Source: Pseudoscleropodium purum (taxonomy: Eukaryota > Streptophyta > Bryopsida > Hypnales > Brachytheciaceae). Taken from it: 64,000 nt of DNA. The first letter of the stretch is position 1. The number at the start of each line of letters is the position of its first letter. This document shows, in pieces, positions 51,128-61,624 of this stretch. The notes beneath the pieces were generated by a model that saw only the letters and a program-made list of their open reading frames with translations, had not been told where the DNA came from and searched no databases. The position numbers were made by a program, and so were the translations under genes. The stretch lies in assembly GCA_963969395.1 (NCBI GenBank), contig OZ017798.1, forward strand, positions 26,280,173-26,344,172. The letters are read 5' to 3'.

Positions 51128-51790
51128 TTGTACCTGGAAAGCTTTGAATCATTCCATTTTGATCAATGAGTCAAAAATTATGAGGAATTTTCATTTGCAG
51201 GAGTTTGTGAGTCGTTATAGAATCTCTACTCTAAAAGACAAACTTTGAAGTCCCTTATTTAAATTTATTTTAAATATTTTTGGAAAATATAAAAATGTTA
51301 GATGTATGTTGTTTATTACTATGTAAAATATTACAACCATTAGAATTGACATTTTTCAATTCCATAAATAAATTGTTAACAATTTAGTATTTTGAACCAT
51401 TCTCTATTTCTTTCTACTTACTTTTTTTTCCAATATGTTGTATAATTCTAAATGATCTGAAAATTTTCAAGAATGTATTCAACTTGACTTGAAAAACGAA
51501 TGCAAAGATTGACCACCATTTTGGACATTTTTTCATACAAATGTGACCTTATGAAGTGCAACTACCTGAATTTTTGTAGGGCCAAAAAAATGATATTTGT
51601 CACTTCAAATGCTTATATCTTGCAATCTTCACAACGGAAAATTTTGAAATTTTTTCCACATGTTCTCAAATCAACATACTACAAGATCCTATGGTTATAC
51701 GTCTCCAATATTTCCTTTCTAAAATTTGGTACTTATATTAGAAATGGCAGTTTGGGAGCATTTTTAGTGAAAACATAATCAAAATCATCT
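51128..51790 (+). repeat. Dispersed repeat E, copy 2
   Basis: This is the second copy of the segment at 38145-38795, with the same block order (AAAGCTTTGAATCATTCCAT through CCACATGTTCTCA and TACAAGATCCTA). The copies are diverged but co-linear over about 650 bp. No open frame is conserved between them, arguing for a non-coding element or fragment. Confidence 0.75.
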
Positions 51791-52083
51791 AGGGTTGAAG
51801 ATATTTGAAATGAAATAGTCTGTATAATGAATTAAAATAGTTTATTGATTGTTTATCTATTAGTTACAAGGTAGGAGGTCTTAAAATAGTTTAAGCTTAA
51901 AAACACCTTCTAATGTAGTGGTACATATTGTATTTTTCAATATACATTCAATGAATTTGTCAAAGTGAGGACTCTTAGAGAGCTTTTTAGATTCCAACTT
52001 CAAAATTCACAATTAAATCCAATATGAACTAACTCAAAATATAAAACCACTTATGGTAGATGCAACTTCCATTTTTCATTTAT

Positions 52084-52374
52084 ATAGGGAATTTTGTTAA
52101 AATGGTGGTATTATGGTAAAATGATGGGAAACTATTTTGGCAAAAGGTTGAAAATCTCAAGCAAAAATGAGATTGTTTTTGGATAAAAAAAGTGGCGGAG
52201 TTGTGAATTTTGTTGTTTTTGTAAGCGGTTCGGTATGCCTATGCCTTCCATGTACACATACGATAGTGTTTCATGGCCCCGTACAATAGAGAGCACTATA
52301 CACGTGGCATTCAGAATAAGCCGCCATTGTACAAATGGCATTTGGAATACTGCCATTTTTACGAAATTTCCCAT
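52084..52374. mobile_element. Family D element, copy 2 (~290 bp)
   Basis: Left end ATAGGGAATTTTGTTAAAAT and right end ATTTTTACGAAATTTCCCAT are imperfect inverted repeats close to those of the 134-bp element at 37613. The extra interior includes GTACAATAGAGAGCACTATA and a GC-richer centre. A minus-strand open frame crosses it but depends on the terminal repeats and is not a gene. Confidence 0.7.
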
Positions 52375-52751
52375 TTATTGAAAATATTTCACATGGTTTA
52401 ACAATTCCAAAATTGAAATCAACTATTAAAATGAAGTATTTAGAAAGTGAATTTTTCAATATTGATCTATATTTTTAATGAGGGTTGCATACCTCAAATC
52501 ATTTTTCAGCAAATTTTCCTTGAAAGATTAGAAGAATTTGCATTAACCTACTTTGATTCATAATTTATTTACTTTTTTTTCATTAATTATGAAATGATTG
52601 AAGTTGAATTGAGAGGGGCTTACAAATCATCCCTACCTTAAAATGTTCATTGCAAGTATATCAAACTGACTTCAAATATGTACCATGGTATTAGAAGATG
52701 CTTGAAATGCATGAAAAGATGTTTTGTGACTTTTGAATGATTTCAAAGAGG

Positions 52752-53025
52752 CATTAGGGGAAAATTTGAACCTTTGGGAGGGCCGTTAAGGTTTTGTTTT
52801 TTGGCACCCTGAAGTACAAGTACAATTTTTTTTTTAAATAAGATTTTTTGAAAAAAAAATTAAAATTAAAACCTGATGTGACATTGACGTGGTACAAGTA
52901 GTGCTACATCAGATGCTTTCATTAAAAAATAAAAAAAAATAAAAAAATAGTTTTAATTCTTCTTTAATTGCACTAGGGGGGTTTAAAACTCATAGATCTT
53001 CTAAGGGCTGAAATTTTTTGTAATG
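52752..53025 (-). mobile_element. Family B element, copy 5, reverse orientation
   Basis: Left end CATTAGGGGAAAATTTGAAC and right end AGGGCTGAAATTTTTTGTAA(TG). Reverse-complemented, it shares the GGTGCAATTA-type block, GATGTGGCACTACTTGT-type centre and GTACTTG..GGTGCC block with copies 1 and 2. About 274 bp, non-coding. Confidence 0.7.
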
Positions 53026-53562
53026 CCTAAAGATACAAAAAAAAAAGAATTTATCTAATTCTAGGGGGGAGTTGGTTGAATGAATTGTATGAATGGAATT
53101 GAATATTCCGTCATTTGAGTATATTTTGATTTTTCTACACAAGAAGATGTTCAATTCATAAATCATTGTGTAGTATATTTTTGCAATTACAAACTCTTTG
53201 CTTCATGTGATTTTAAACCATTGAAATAATCTTTTTTTTAAATTTTGGCCCAGTTAAGGAGATGAATTTTAACAAAGTGTCATTTCTACTCCAACTTGAA
53301 ATTTTGAAGAAATCCTAAAATTGAATATTTTATTGTAATTTGAACTTTGGACCTATTACAGGGTCTCCTGATTTTCTAATTTACACAAAGGTGAATAGGT
53401 CGGGTTTATGCACCTCTTCCGTTACAAATACTTTGTACTGTACGGGGCCAACTCGCCGTGTTGGGAGAGAAGTGCCAAGAGTTCCTCCACTTCACAATTC
53501 TGACACGCATTTTGGGTTTCGAGAGTCGATGTCGGTACAATTTTGTGTGACCGGAGCCAGCG

Positions 53563-53760
53563 ATGGTGAACTGCTATCCCCGGACGCCTCTCGCAATTGC
53601 AGGAGCCGCGCTGTGGGTGTTCGGGGCATTAGCGTGTTTGGAAGCAGGGCGAAGGCTGTCCTGGCAGAACGTGGAGCCTCAAGCAGCCCGCACTCTGGCC
53701 CGCGATGCGCTTTTTCTACAGAAACTGAAATTTCGTAAGTCTGGAGGTCAGGAATTTTAG
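53563..53760 (+). CDS. Possible small membrane protein, 65 codons
   Basis: From an ATG at 53563 the frame reads MVNCYPRTPLAIAGAALWVF followed by GALACLEAGRRLSWQNVEPQ, one hydrophobic segment (about residues 9-28) followed by a positive/amphipathic tail. This is the pattern of a small organelle or ER membrane protein. At about 53735 there is a strong donor-like GTAAGT, so this may be a first exon rather than a complete gene. I do not recognise the family. It is 300 bp upstream of TAF5 on the same strand, and its last ~18 codons form the first unit of a tandem repeat. It could also be an upstream ORF in a long TAF5 leader. Confidence 0.4.
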   Translation: MVNCYPRTPLAIAGAALWVFGALACLEAGRRLSWQNVEPQAARTLARDALFLQKLKFRKSGGQEF

Positions 53761-54005
53761 TTGCGCTTTCCGGTTGCGCTTTCCGATTTTTTGGGTAGGG
53801 AAGAGGAGAATGAGCAAGCAATGTGATGCGCTTGTTCTGCAGAAGCTGAAATTTCGTAGGTTTTGGAGGTTAGGAGGCTTGCTTTCGCATTCGGGTTCGG
53901 TTTAGGGTTTCGTGGGGATGATCAAAGAGGAGAATGAGCAAGCAGTGTGATGCTCTGCTTCTGTAGAAGCTGGAATTTGGGAACTCCGGAGGTTAGGGAT
54001 TAGGG
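53704..54005 (+). repeat. Three-unit tandem repeat of ~122 bp
   Basis: Units start with GATGCGCTTTTTCTACAGAA (53704), GATGCGCTTGTTCTGCAGAA (53825) and GATGCTCTGCTTCTGTAGAA (53949). Each is followed by GCTGAAATTTCGTA-like and GGAGGTTAGG-like words. Spacing is 121 and 124 bp. GAGGAGAATGAGCAAGCA is also repeated near 53804 and 53928. The array runs up to the presumed TAF5 5' leader. Confidence 0.8.
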
Positions 54006-54061
54006 TTTGGGGTTTTTGTTTTGCGTTGTGCTTGGGGTTCAGGGTTTAGGGTTTGGTTGGG

Positions 54062-56047
54062 ATGGAGGAAGAGAAAGTGGAGCAAGCTGTGTTGGCCTAC
54101 TTGAAGAGCAAAGGTTATCGGCAAGCGGAGCTTGCGTTTCACGATGAGCAACAGCGGCTTCGAAGCAGCAGTGCGTTAGACACCGCCGTGGACCCCAGCA
54201 TTGCGAATCCTATTCTATTTTATGCCAAGTCCGAGAATGATCCCAACAGGTACAAGGAGAGTTACAACAAACTTAGGTCATGGGTTTACCAATCCTTAGA
54301 TAGTTACAAAAACGAGCTCATGCGAATTCTCTATCCCGTGTTTGCGCATTGCTACATAGATTTGGTGGGGAAAGGGTTTACGCAGGAGGCTCGCGAGTTT
54401 TTGCAGAAGTTCCGAGAGGATCACGAAGCAGCTCATGTTCGTGATATTCAAAAATTGGAAGGTGTATTGTCTCCTCAGCATTTGCAGGAGTCGGAACTTG
54501 TGCTTACTCTGAGGAAAAACAAGCGGGATGTGAAAATGTGTCAGTACTCTTTCGAGTTGCTTCTGCAGTATCTGCATGGGACGGACAGCATGCTCATGCT
54601 GGGCATTGTTAATGAGCATTTGAATATTCATGTGCTCCCTGGTCCACCGTCGGCTCTGCCTAAAGAAGATGAGATTCTTGCACAAGGGACTTTGGATTAT
54701 ATGAACCAGAAGGAGATTCGGTGGGGAGCGCTCGAGGATTCATTAGAAGAGAAGTTCGAAAAGGAGACTGCTGCTGCAGCATTACTTGAGAAAGATTTGG
54801 CTGGGAAGAAAGATGGCGAGGGGGAGGATGGGAAAACCAAAGCAGCTGGAGGAGCTGGGAATAAGAAGGCGAAGAAGGACAAAACCAGCACAGCTGGTCC
54901 GGGGGTAACTGCTAAGTCAACTGGTCCTGGAAGTGCTCCTCGTGTGAAAGCTGAGCTGCCAATGCCCACAATGTCAGAGGAGGTGGAGAAACAGGTCTTG
55001 GAGGATTTTCGGAAGCGTGCTCGTTTGGGTAGTAACTCCCTTCCCTCTGTAAGTTTTTACAGCTTCATAAACACCCACAATAGTCTCAATTGTGCAGCAA
55101 TCTCTGGCGATGGTGCACTAGTTGCTGGAGGATTCTCTGATTCATCTGTCAAGGTTTGGGACATGGCAAAACATGGGAAGCAGAGCACGCAGGATAAACC
55201 CTCTAGCAATGGGTTCACAGAGACCAGAGAGTCTGCAATGGAGGGTTCGAAATCGTCATATTCTCTTCTGCAAGGGCATGCAGGACCTGTTTATGCTGCT
55301 AGCTTCAGCCCAGAGAGTGACTTCCTGCTTACTTCGTCTGCAGATTGCACTGTGAGATTATGGAGTATGAAGCTAAAGACTAATTTAATGGGATACAAAG
55401 GTCACAATTTCCCAGTTTGGGATGTTCAGTACAGTCCTGTTGGGCATTACTTTGCAACAGCTTCCCATGATCGGACTGCGCGGGTGTGGTGTATGGAACG
55501 AATGCAGCCACTGCGTATATTAGTAGGGCATATGTCTGATGTTGATTGCTTACAATGGCATGTCAACTGTAATTACATAGCAACTGGAGGCACAGACAAT
55601 ACGGTGCGGCTATGGGATGTGCAGACTGGAGAGTGTTTGCGTGTCTTTAATGGCCACTGTGGCACGGTCTTGTCTTTGGCAATGTCTAGTGATGGTCGCT
55701 ACATGGCCTCAGGAGACGATCGTGGGGCAATATTCATGTGGGACCTTGGATCTGGCCAGTGTGTAGCTCCTTTGATGGGCCACACTAGCTGTGTTTGGAC
55801 CTTGGCCTTCAGTGGTGAGGGTTCATTACTGGCTTCTGGCTCTGCAGACAACACGGTTCGGCTATGGGACGTGAATGCCAGCAGCAAAGGCTCTCGCTCT
55901 GAAGACAAGGCCACGAGGCATCTTCGGCTTCTGAAAACTCTTCCAACGAAAGCGACACCAGTTTATGCTCTCAAATTCTCCAGGACGAATCTTTTACTAG
56001 CTGCAGGAGCTTTCAGTCCTTCCCAAGCATCAAAAGCATCAATCTAA
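54062..56047 (+). CDS. TAF5: TFIID subunit TAF5, intronless
   Basis: 661 residues from the ATG at 54062 in one exon. Order: LisH motif (about 5-35, VEQAVLAYLKSKGYRQAELA), the TAF5-specific N-terminal domain (about 58-190, with SIANPILFYAKSENDPNRY, LYPVFAHCYIDLV and KMCQYSFELLLQYL), a Lys/Gly-rich linker (about 240-300), then seven WD40 repeats from about 330 to the end, for example LLQGHAGPVYAASFSP, VRLWS, DRTARVWC, TDNTVRLWD and SADNTVRLWD. TAF5 scaffolds the TFIID core for RNA polymerase II initiation. Length and C-terminus (TPVYALKFSRTNLLLAAGA) agree with full-length plant TAF5 as I remember it, so this copy is complete. The lack of introns over 2 kb is notable (see findings). Downstream sequence to 56600 is the likely 3' UTR. 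Confidence 0.95.
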   Translation: MEEEKVEQAVLAYLKSKGYRQAELAFHDEQQRLRSSSALDTAVDPSIANPILFYAKSENDPNRYKESYNKLRSWVYQSLDSYKNELMRILYPVFAHCYIDLVGKGFTQEAREFLQKFREDHEAAHVRDIQKLEGVLSPQHLQESELVLTLRKNKRDVKMCQYSFELLLQYLHGTDSMLMLGIVNEHLNIHVLPGPPSALPKEDEILAQGTLDYMNQKEIRWGALEDSLEEKFEKETAAAALLEKDLAGKKDGEGEDGKTKAAGGAGNKKAKKDKTSTAGPGVTAKSTGPGSAPRVKAELPMPTMSEEVEKQVLEDFRKRARLGSNSLPSVSFYSFINTHNSLNCAAISGDGALVAGGFSDSSVKVWDMAKHGKQSTQDKPSSNGFTETRESAMEGSKSSYSLLQGHAGPVYAASFSPESDFLLTSSADCTVRLWSMKLKTNLMGYKGHNFPVWDVQYSPVGHYFATASHDRTARVWCMERMQPLRILVGHMSDVDCLQWHVNCNYIATGGTDNTVRLWDVQTGECLRVFNGHCGTVLSLAMSSDGRYMASGDDRGAIFMWDLGSGQCVAPLMGHTSCVWTLAFSGEGSLLASGSADNTVRLWDVNASSKGSRSEDKATRHLRLLKTLPTKATPVYALKFSRTNLLLAAGAFSPSQASKASI

Positions 56048-56640
56048 AGACAAGAACTTCAATCTAAAGACAGCAATTCAAGGCAGCGTATTCCGAGAGC
56101 ATGTGCTAGTAGGATCCGGTTGACATGATGCTGCACTCGACTCTATGAGACAATGCTCCTACATAGTAGGATCTCCTTGCTTGTGTTACTCATGAAGGTA
56201 TGTAAGTAGTCGACGATCCTTTAGATGAGAGCTGCTGTTACTTGTTCATTTGTGTAAATTCATTGTGATCTCAGGCATCAAGTAGAGAATTGAACTTGTC
56301 TCTGCTAGGAGTTGATTATTGTTTTAAATTTTTTACCTGTTAGAGGGAGGCGTCAGAAAACCTGCTTGAGCGTTCCACGCTGAGCCAATCTTGCATCTAG
56401 ATATGTTTGCTTCAAAGCCTGTCCTTTTTTGGCATTGATCTAATTATTGACATAGCATACTTTGTTACAGTTTATTCAGACCGTTGATTCAAGTGCTTGG
56501 TTGAAGGGGTTTGCATACAGCTGGGACTAAACCAATTACTTGTATATTTTCATAGATGTGCCTGAATCTTGGCTTGAAATTTCTCTCGATTCTTGGGGAA
56601 TGTTATTTATGTTATCTCTAAGCGACAATATACCGCAGTG
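56048..56640 (+). other. Presumed TAF5 3' UTR and flank
   Basis: No coding frame is visible. Right after the stop, AAGACAAGAACTTCAATCTA is followed by a partial repeat of CAATCTAAAGACA. T-rich sequence and AATT-rich sequence follow. No long A tract marks a retrotransposition 3' end. Confidence 0.5.
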
Positions 56641-56641
56641 A

Positions 56642-56938
56642 TTGTCATTCGAAGTTGCTTTCGCGGCTATAGCTTCGAGTTCGCGCCCACGTCTGCACCG
56701 AAACCGTCATAGGACTCTTGAGATTCAATCACAACCTGGAATTTCGATTGCAGCAGATCCAGTGCCGGTTCCAGGAAGCAAATTAATTCGAAAGCCTTTC
56801 GGCCTGTCTGTGCCTCTTATATGGGAGGACTTTGCTGCTGTCAAACAAACCCTCCTCAAAGGTGCCAAATCCGGAGTCTCTGATTGTTACCTACATTGTG
56901 GCCTTGCGTTATTCCTTGAATATGATAACTTTAGATAA
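56642..56938 (+). other. Coding-like fragment of unknown origin
   Basis: A 98-codon open frame without an ATG, with composition like the coding regions here. It reads SSRPRLHRNRHRTLEIQSQP then VPVPGSKLIRKPFGLSVPLI. It could be an internal exon, a pseudogene fragment or part of a transcribed TAF5 flank. No domain is recognised and no convincing splice partner is found. Confidence 0.25.
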
Positions 56939-59330
56939 ATGTAAAGTCCCCATCCTCCAAACAGCAAGGGAGAGGTTCAATTCATTGTGCAGGTGAACTC
57001 TGGGACCTTCCCTACAACAATCTTGAAAATGAGCCATCCAGTATTTTGCACATGTATTTTGTATTAGCTCTGGAAGGACATGGCCCCCAATGACCAAGGT
57101 AGTCACCAAAATACTTTGATTATTAGATTAATATGTGCATTCTTTGTTTCTACAGTTAATAGCAAAGTCATCCATCGAACCTTTCAGATCCACAGCATCC
57201 TTATGAGGTTAAGCTATCAATTTCAATAGAGTGAAGTGTTTTGCACACATCAAAGTTCCCTAGGGTCAATGGAGTCTCTACCCGCTGGAGTCAAATGACT
57301 CTAGACCTAGATCTGTCCTGTCATTACGCACTAACATCTAAAGATCTCTAACATTTAAGGTTCAAATTTGTCTGGATTGAGATTATGCCAGGAAATGGCG
57401 AAGTAGGCTAGTCCATAGAGAACAACACCAAGTCAGTACCTCTTTCACTGCAGACATGCTTGGTAGGTCCTTCATAGCATTCTTCACCAGTTGTACTGTA
57501 CAAGGTTCCTTGTTAAATTGAAGCAAACCTACTTATCCCGACGAGGTAGCCAAAATTCTGTAGCTAATACAAGATGTCTTTGGGAGATGTCTTTGGGACT
57601 CATGATCACTGTAGAATGTTATGAAACTCCCTAGCACTGCTTCTATGCAGATTTGTTACCACTGCAAGAGCCTCAATCACACTCAATTAGAGAGTGGCTT
57701 GACGAGGTTATCCACGAATTTTCAAACCTGATACAGTGTATATTTTCCTCATCTGGATTTCTTCAGTGCGATCTGCGTAGAAAAGAAAAGCGTGACCGTG
57801 ATCAAGGATCACTAATTTCTCACGTGGATAAGATCGAAGCCGCGTCACATGTCTCTTTTGGAAACATCTGAAGAGAAAAAAAAAGTTAATTCAGGACTTC
57901 ACTACTTCACTGGGAGTTTGAAAATCCAGCCTTGATCGAAGAATATTTTAATGCGACTTTTGAATCGAATTCGGGAAGCCATCCCCGACCAGCTTCACAT
58001 TCTCTTCCCCCTCCAAAAAATTCTCATTCTGGTTACTTGTGTGAAGCAGACTCAACTAACAGCTACTCCCTAACCCCTTTTCCCTGCTCCAATTTTTATC
58101 CAGGTTTATAATTTTGGGAGACTTGAGGTACACACTAGTGCGAACCCGTGTTGAAAGCAATAACATAGCTTATAAAACAACATATGGATCGTGTTTCAAC
58201 TTCTGGGCAGTGGGTTAATTCCACACCAATCATTCCCAATATTGTTTTTCTAAATTTTTGGACGTCACCATTTGTCTTGACAAGTTTGCACCACTGCAAG
58301 CCCCTATTGAGAAAACGCGTTTTTGAGAGAAAAATTCCCCAAAATAGAACTTTCAGATGTAGCCTTCGGGTAGTTAGTGTAAGAAACACATCTCAATGCT
58401 GTTGTTCAATAATTGAAAATATTGAGAGTTTTCTGATGTCACTCTGAGTCTGAAAACATATCGCATGACAATTTGGCAAGTACTCTCTACACCAATAATC
58501 AGAAAACATAAAATTCTTAGAGATACTTACTTTTGAGCACAATAAATCAGTGTAGTGCAAAACCCCTGTTAAAAGAAATTAAACAATCCAAAAAATTCCT
58601 AACACAACATTCTGTCTCCAAAATTTCTGAAAATTTCTCCAGAGCTGATTATTTCTCATCCATGATTTTAGTCACTCGATCTCCATTCACTTTTGACTAA
58701 TAAACGATATTGTTATTTGCTAATCTAGCTATACCCAACATTTATAGAAAAAAACACCGCTGCATGCAACGTTGTTTCCACCAGCGGGCAGCTAGTTCGT
58801 TGAAAAAGCCTCCCAACATTGAATGTTTTCCAATATCATTCCAACAAGAGCCATATCACGATCCAAGCACAGTCATCCCCGAGCTCTACATAAACCCACT
58901 AAACCCCAGCAACTATTGTAACAGTTCCCACACCCATCAATCTATTCACTCTCGGTACATCCACCTTCTGCATTCCTCAAACACCACAGTGAGTCCATCG
59001 ATCTGAACATGCACTATTCATTAGTGACCTAGCTGATTGGAACAGTTCACTCTCTGACTGCACCTGCCTTACTTTCAATTGATCGAACTCCTGATCGACC
59101 TCATCGATCAATACACAACCATTAATTATCAATTCAATTGAATGTCAACTCTTCGCCAATTGTGGTACATAGATAGTCTTCGATTCTCTGATAGGCAGAC
59201 CGTTTCCGTTTCCTTGCTTAGCATTCTCCAGCTGACAGCAATCGGCTCGTGATAGACCTCGTAATCGATCAACTCTAGTACGTTGAATTTGTCATTCAAG
59301 AATCTGCTCGGAGCACGTACCGAGCAAGCG
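56939..59330. other. Intergenic region, mixed composition
   Basis: Balanced to AT-rich sequence with no supported gene. The frame at 57653-57871 has codon-like composition but no ATG and no domain. The last several hundred bases (from ~58700) are the likely promoter and leader of the germin-like gene. ATCGATCAA/GATCGA words recur at 59080-59275. Confidence 0.4.
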
Positions 59331-59981
59331 ATGGGTATGACTCACTTGTGGGTGACAATGGCGGTTATGGTGAGCTTCTCCATGACAGTAGCGATGGCAT
59401 CCGACGCAGACCCCCTCCAAGACTTCTGCATCGCCGACTTCACCACCAATCTCACCATCAACGGCTTCCCATGCAAACCCCACCACAAAGTAACCTTCGC
59501 AGACTTCCTCTCCACCGCCTTAAAACGCACCGGCGACACCAACAACACCAACAAAGTCGCAATCACCCCTGCTTTCGTCTCCACCTTCCCGGCACTCAAC
59601 ACACTCGGAATCGCCGCTGCACGCATCGACCTCGCCAAGGGAGGAGTCAACCCGCCACACAGTCATCCGAGAGCGAGTGAGATCGTCCTGGTGGTTAAAG
59701 GGGAGTTGTACGCGGGCTTTGTGGATACCAATAACACGTTGTTTGCAGGAATTCTGAAGGCTGGGGAGTTGGTGGTGATTCCACGGGGGTTAATTCACTT
59801 TCAGTTGAATGTTGGCAAAGGGGATGCTTTGGCGTTTGCTGCTTTTGATAGTCAGAACCCCGGAAGAGAAGGGGTTGCGGACGCGTTGTTTGGGAGTGGG
59901 GTGAAGGAGGAGGTGCTGGAGAAGGCGTTTCGGGTGAGTGAGCGGACTGTGGACATGATCCAGAAACAGTTTGAGGGGTAA
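59331..59981 (+). CDS. Secreted germin-like protein (cupin)
   Basis: 216 residues in one exon, starting at the first ATG (59331). Upstream in-frame sequence lacks another ATG. Residues 1-23 are a signal peptide ending AMA, placing the protein in the apoplast or cell wall. Cys33 and Cys48 match the conserved germin disulfide. Asn40 (NLT) is a possible glycosylation site. Germin box 1 is HSHPRASE with His110, His112 and Glu117. Box 2 is PRGLIHFQLN with His156. All four metal ligands are therefore present, as needed for the Mn site and hexamer-forming cupin barrel. Family members act as oxalate oxidases or superoxide dismutases, or have no known enzyme activity. Which applies here cannot be read from sequence. 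Stop TAA at 59979-59981. Confidence 0.95.
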   Translation: MGMTHLWVTMAVMVSFSMTVAMASDADPLQDFCIADFTTNLTINGFPCKPHHKVTFADFLSTALKRTGDTNNTNKVAITPAFVSTFPALNTLGIAAARIDLAKGGVNPPHSHPRASEIVLVVKGELYAGFVDTNNTLFAGILKAGELVVIPRGLIHFQLNVGKGDALAFAAFDSQNPGREGVADALFGSGVKEEVLEKAFRVSERTVDMIQKQFEG

Positions 59982-61361
59982 ATAATTTCCCTGAATCCTG
60001 AAGGCATTTCTTTCGAATTCGCAAATGACCATATGGTGTCAATCGCAGATTATAGTACTTAGCATATATACTTGCAGGGTATTGGTTTTAATTTGAGGAG
60101 GTTGAAAAATGGAAAAGGTCTGAGCACGTGTAGATTTGATTGGTTTATTATCCATAGCATCCGATTCAATGAAGTCTAAAATTATTTGCCTTAAAATTCA
60201 AGTCGACTGGACAGTACGTGTTTGATTTGATGAGACTCTGAAACTACTGCCACAGTACCGACGGTGGTAGTATTCAATAAAACCAGTCACTGTGCTTCTT
60301 GTTGATAAGAATCGGTGTAAATTTGAGTTATCTGCGCGCGTGGTGCACAAGTCATGATGGTTTGTAGAAGTTCATTGTGCTTCCAGGATTTTTTTCGAAA
60401 TAACGAAAGAGTGTGGTGATTGTCTGTGAATGGAATGAGGAAATTAATTAGTAGGTGACCTTTCGTGATTGTTGATTTGGATGTGCTAAATTGAAGCGCT
60501 TCAACTATTTTCAGCTAGCACTTCAAATTGCTCGATTGGCTATGATTTCACATCTTCTGGGTAGTCTGCAACTTCGAATTCGGCTGCGACCTCTACGTTC
60601 ATCTGCACACACTGCGTATTGTTCAATTTGCGAACGATCAGTGCACAGGCTGAATTAAGTGAAAATCTGAATGTACTGGAATTGGACACCCCCCACGGTA
60701 TTCAAAGGAGTGAATTGGAACACACACCCTGGTCCCACAGGGAGGGGGGGGGGAATAAACAGTTGCTGGTTGAGAGACCGGGGGGTGTTGGCCCGCCGGT
60801 CTCGCAGTGGAAGACGCTGGCTTGGATCATGACTGACGGCGTTATTGACAAAGTTGGAGTATGTGCTCAGTCGATGAATTTGTTTCGGAGACCTCGAGTG
60901 ACTAGTTGGGACTTGGGACTATCTGAATTTTACCCTGAAGCGCGTCGACGTCCATATTCTGGACGATGAACAGAGTGTTCCAGGAGTTGTGTAGTCCAAC
61001 AAACTTTTCATTCATCCAATGTAATACTTGAATCTTGAAAAGCCAACATTCCTTAATGACCAAATTCATGAAATTGCAGTAAATGATATTTCTCTGAAAA
61101 GATATAAGCCAAAATGTGCAAAAAAATCGAACAAGGATTGAAGCGTTAAGGGGTTAAACATGCATAAGAATGGTCATATTTGTTAAATTGGTTAGTTACA
61201 TAGCTCCACAATTAATGGTGACGTATGTTAAGACAGTACGCAAGATCTAAAAAGTAGGACTAATAAAGCTCTGAGGATTCATGTGAGAAGCATCCCACTC
61301 CTGAAACTAATTCCTCAAATGGCCAATATATAGGCATATAGCTAGGGCTGACTTATTGGCC
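59982..61361. other. Downstream region of the germin-like gene, no gene supported
   Basis: The first part holds the germin 3' UTR. A 116-codon plus-strand frame at 60619-60969 starts without an ATG and crosses a 10-base G run (60744-60753). It has no domain and I do not call it. The rest is AT-rich. Confidence 0.45.
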
Positions 61362-61624
61362 TACTAGATGTTCTTGGGGGTCTAGAAGGCCATTTAGGCC
61401 TATTCCTAACGTTGTTCCCCGAGCAGTCCAGGAACGGGCACTGTCATAATTTTTTTTTTGAAATTTTAAAATGCACAAAAAAGTTGAATATTTTTTCGAA
61501 AAAAAAAAAAAAAAGTGATGTGGCAATCGCTATGCTACGTCACATAGTTGTTGCAGAGTAGTAGGAACCGAGCTGAATACAGGGAAACTCAAAGCCCTCT
61601 TGGGGTTTGAAATCTCAACTAATG
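61362..61624 (+). mobile_element. Family B element, copy 6 (diverged ends)
   Basis: Right end GGGGTTTGAAATCTCAACTA(ATG) pairs loosely with the left end CTACTAGATGTTCTTGGGGG. The interior shares GGCCTATTCCTAACGTTGTT and GGCACTGTCATAATTTTTTT with the copy at 63180, and AGTGATGTGGCA with other copies. Non-coding. Confidence 0.6.

Noticed and set aside
53340..53738. 132-codon plus-strand frame upstream of TAF5
   Set aside because: It starts without an ATG in AT-rich sequence, overlaps the small membrane-protein-like frame and its antisense frame, and has no domain.
60619..60969. 116-codon plus-strand frame after the germin-like gene
   Set aside because: It has no ATG start, runs through a 10-base G homopolymer and shows no domain.
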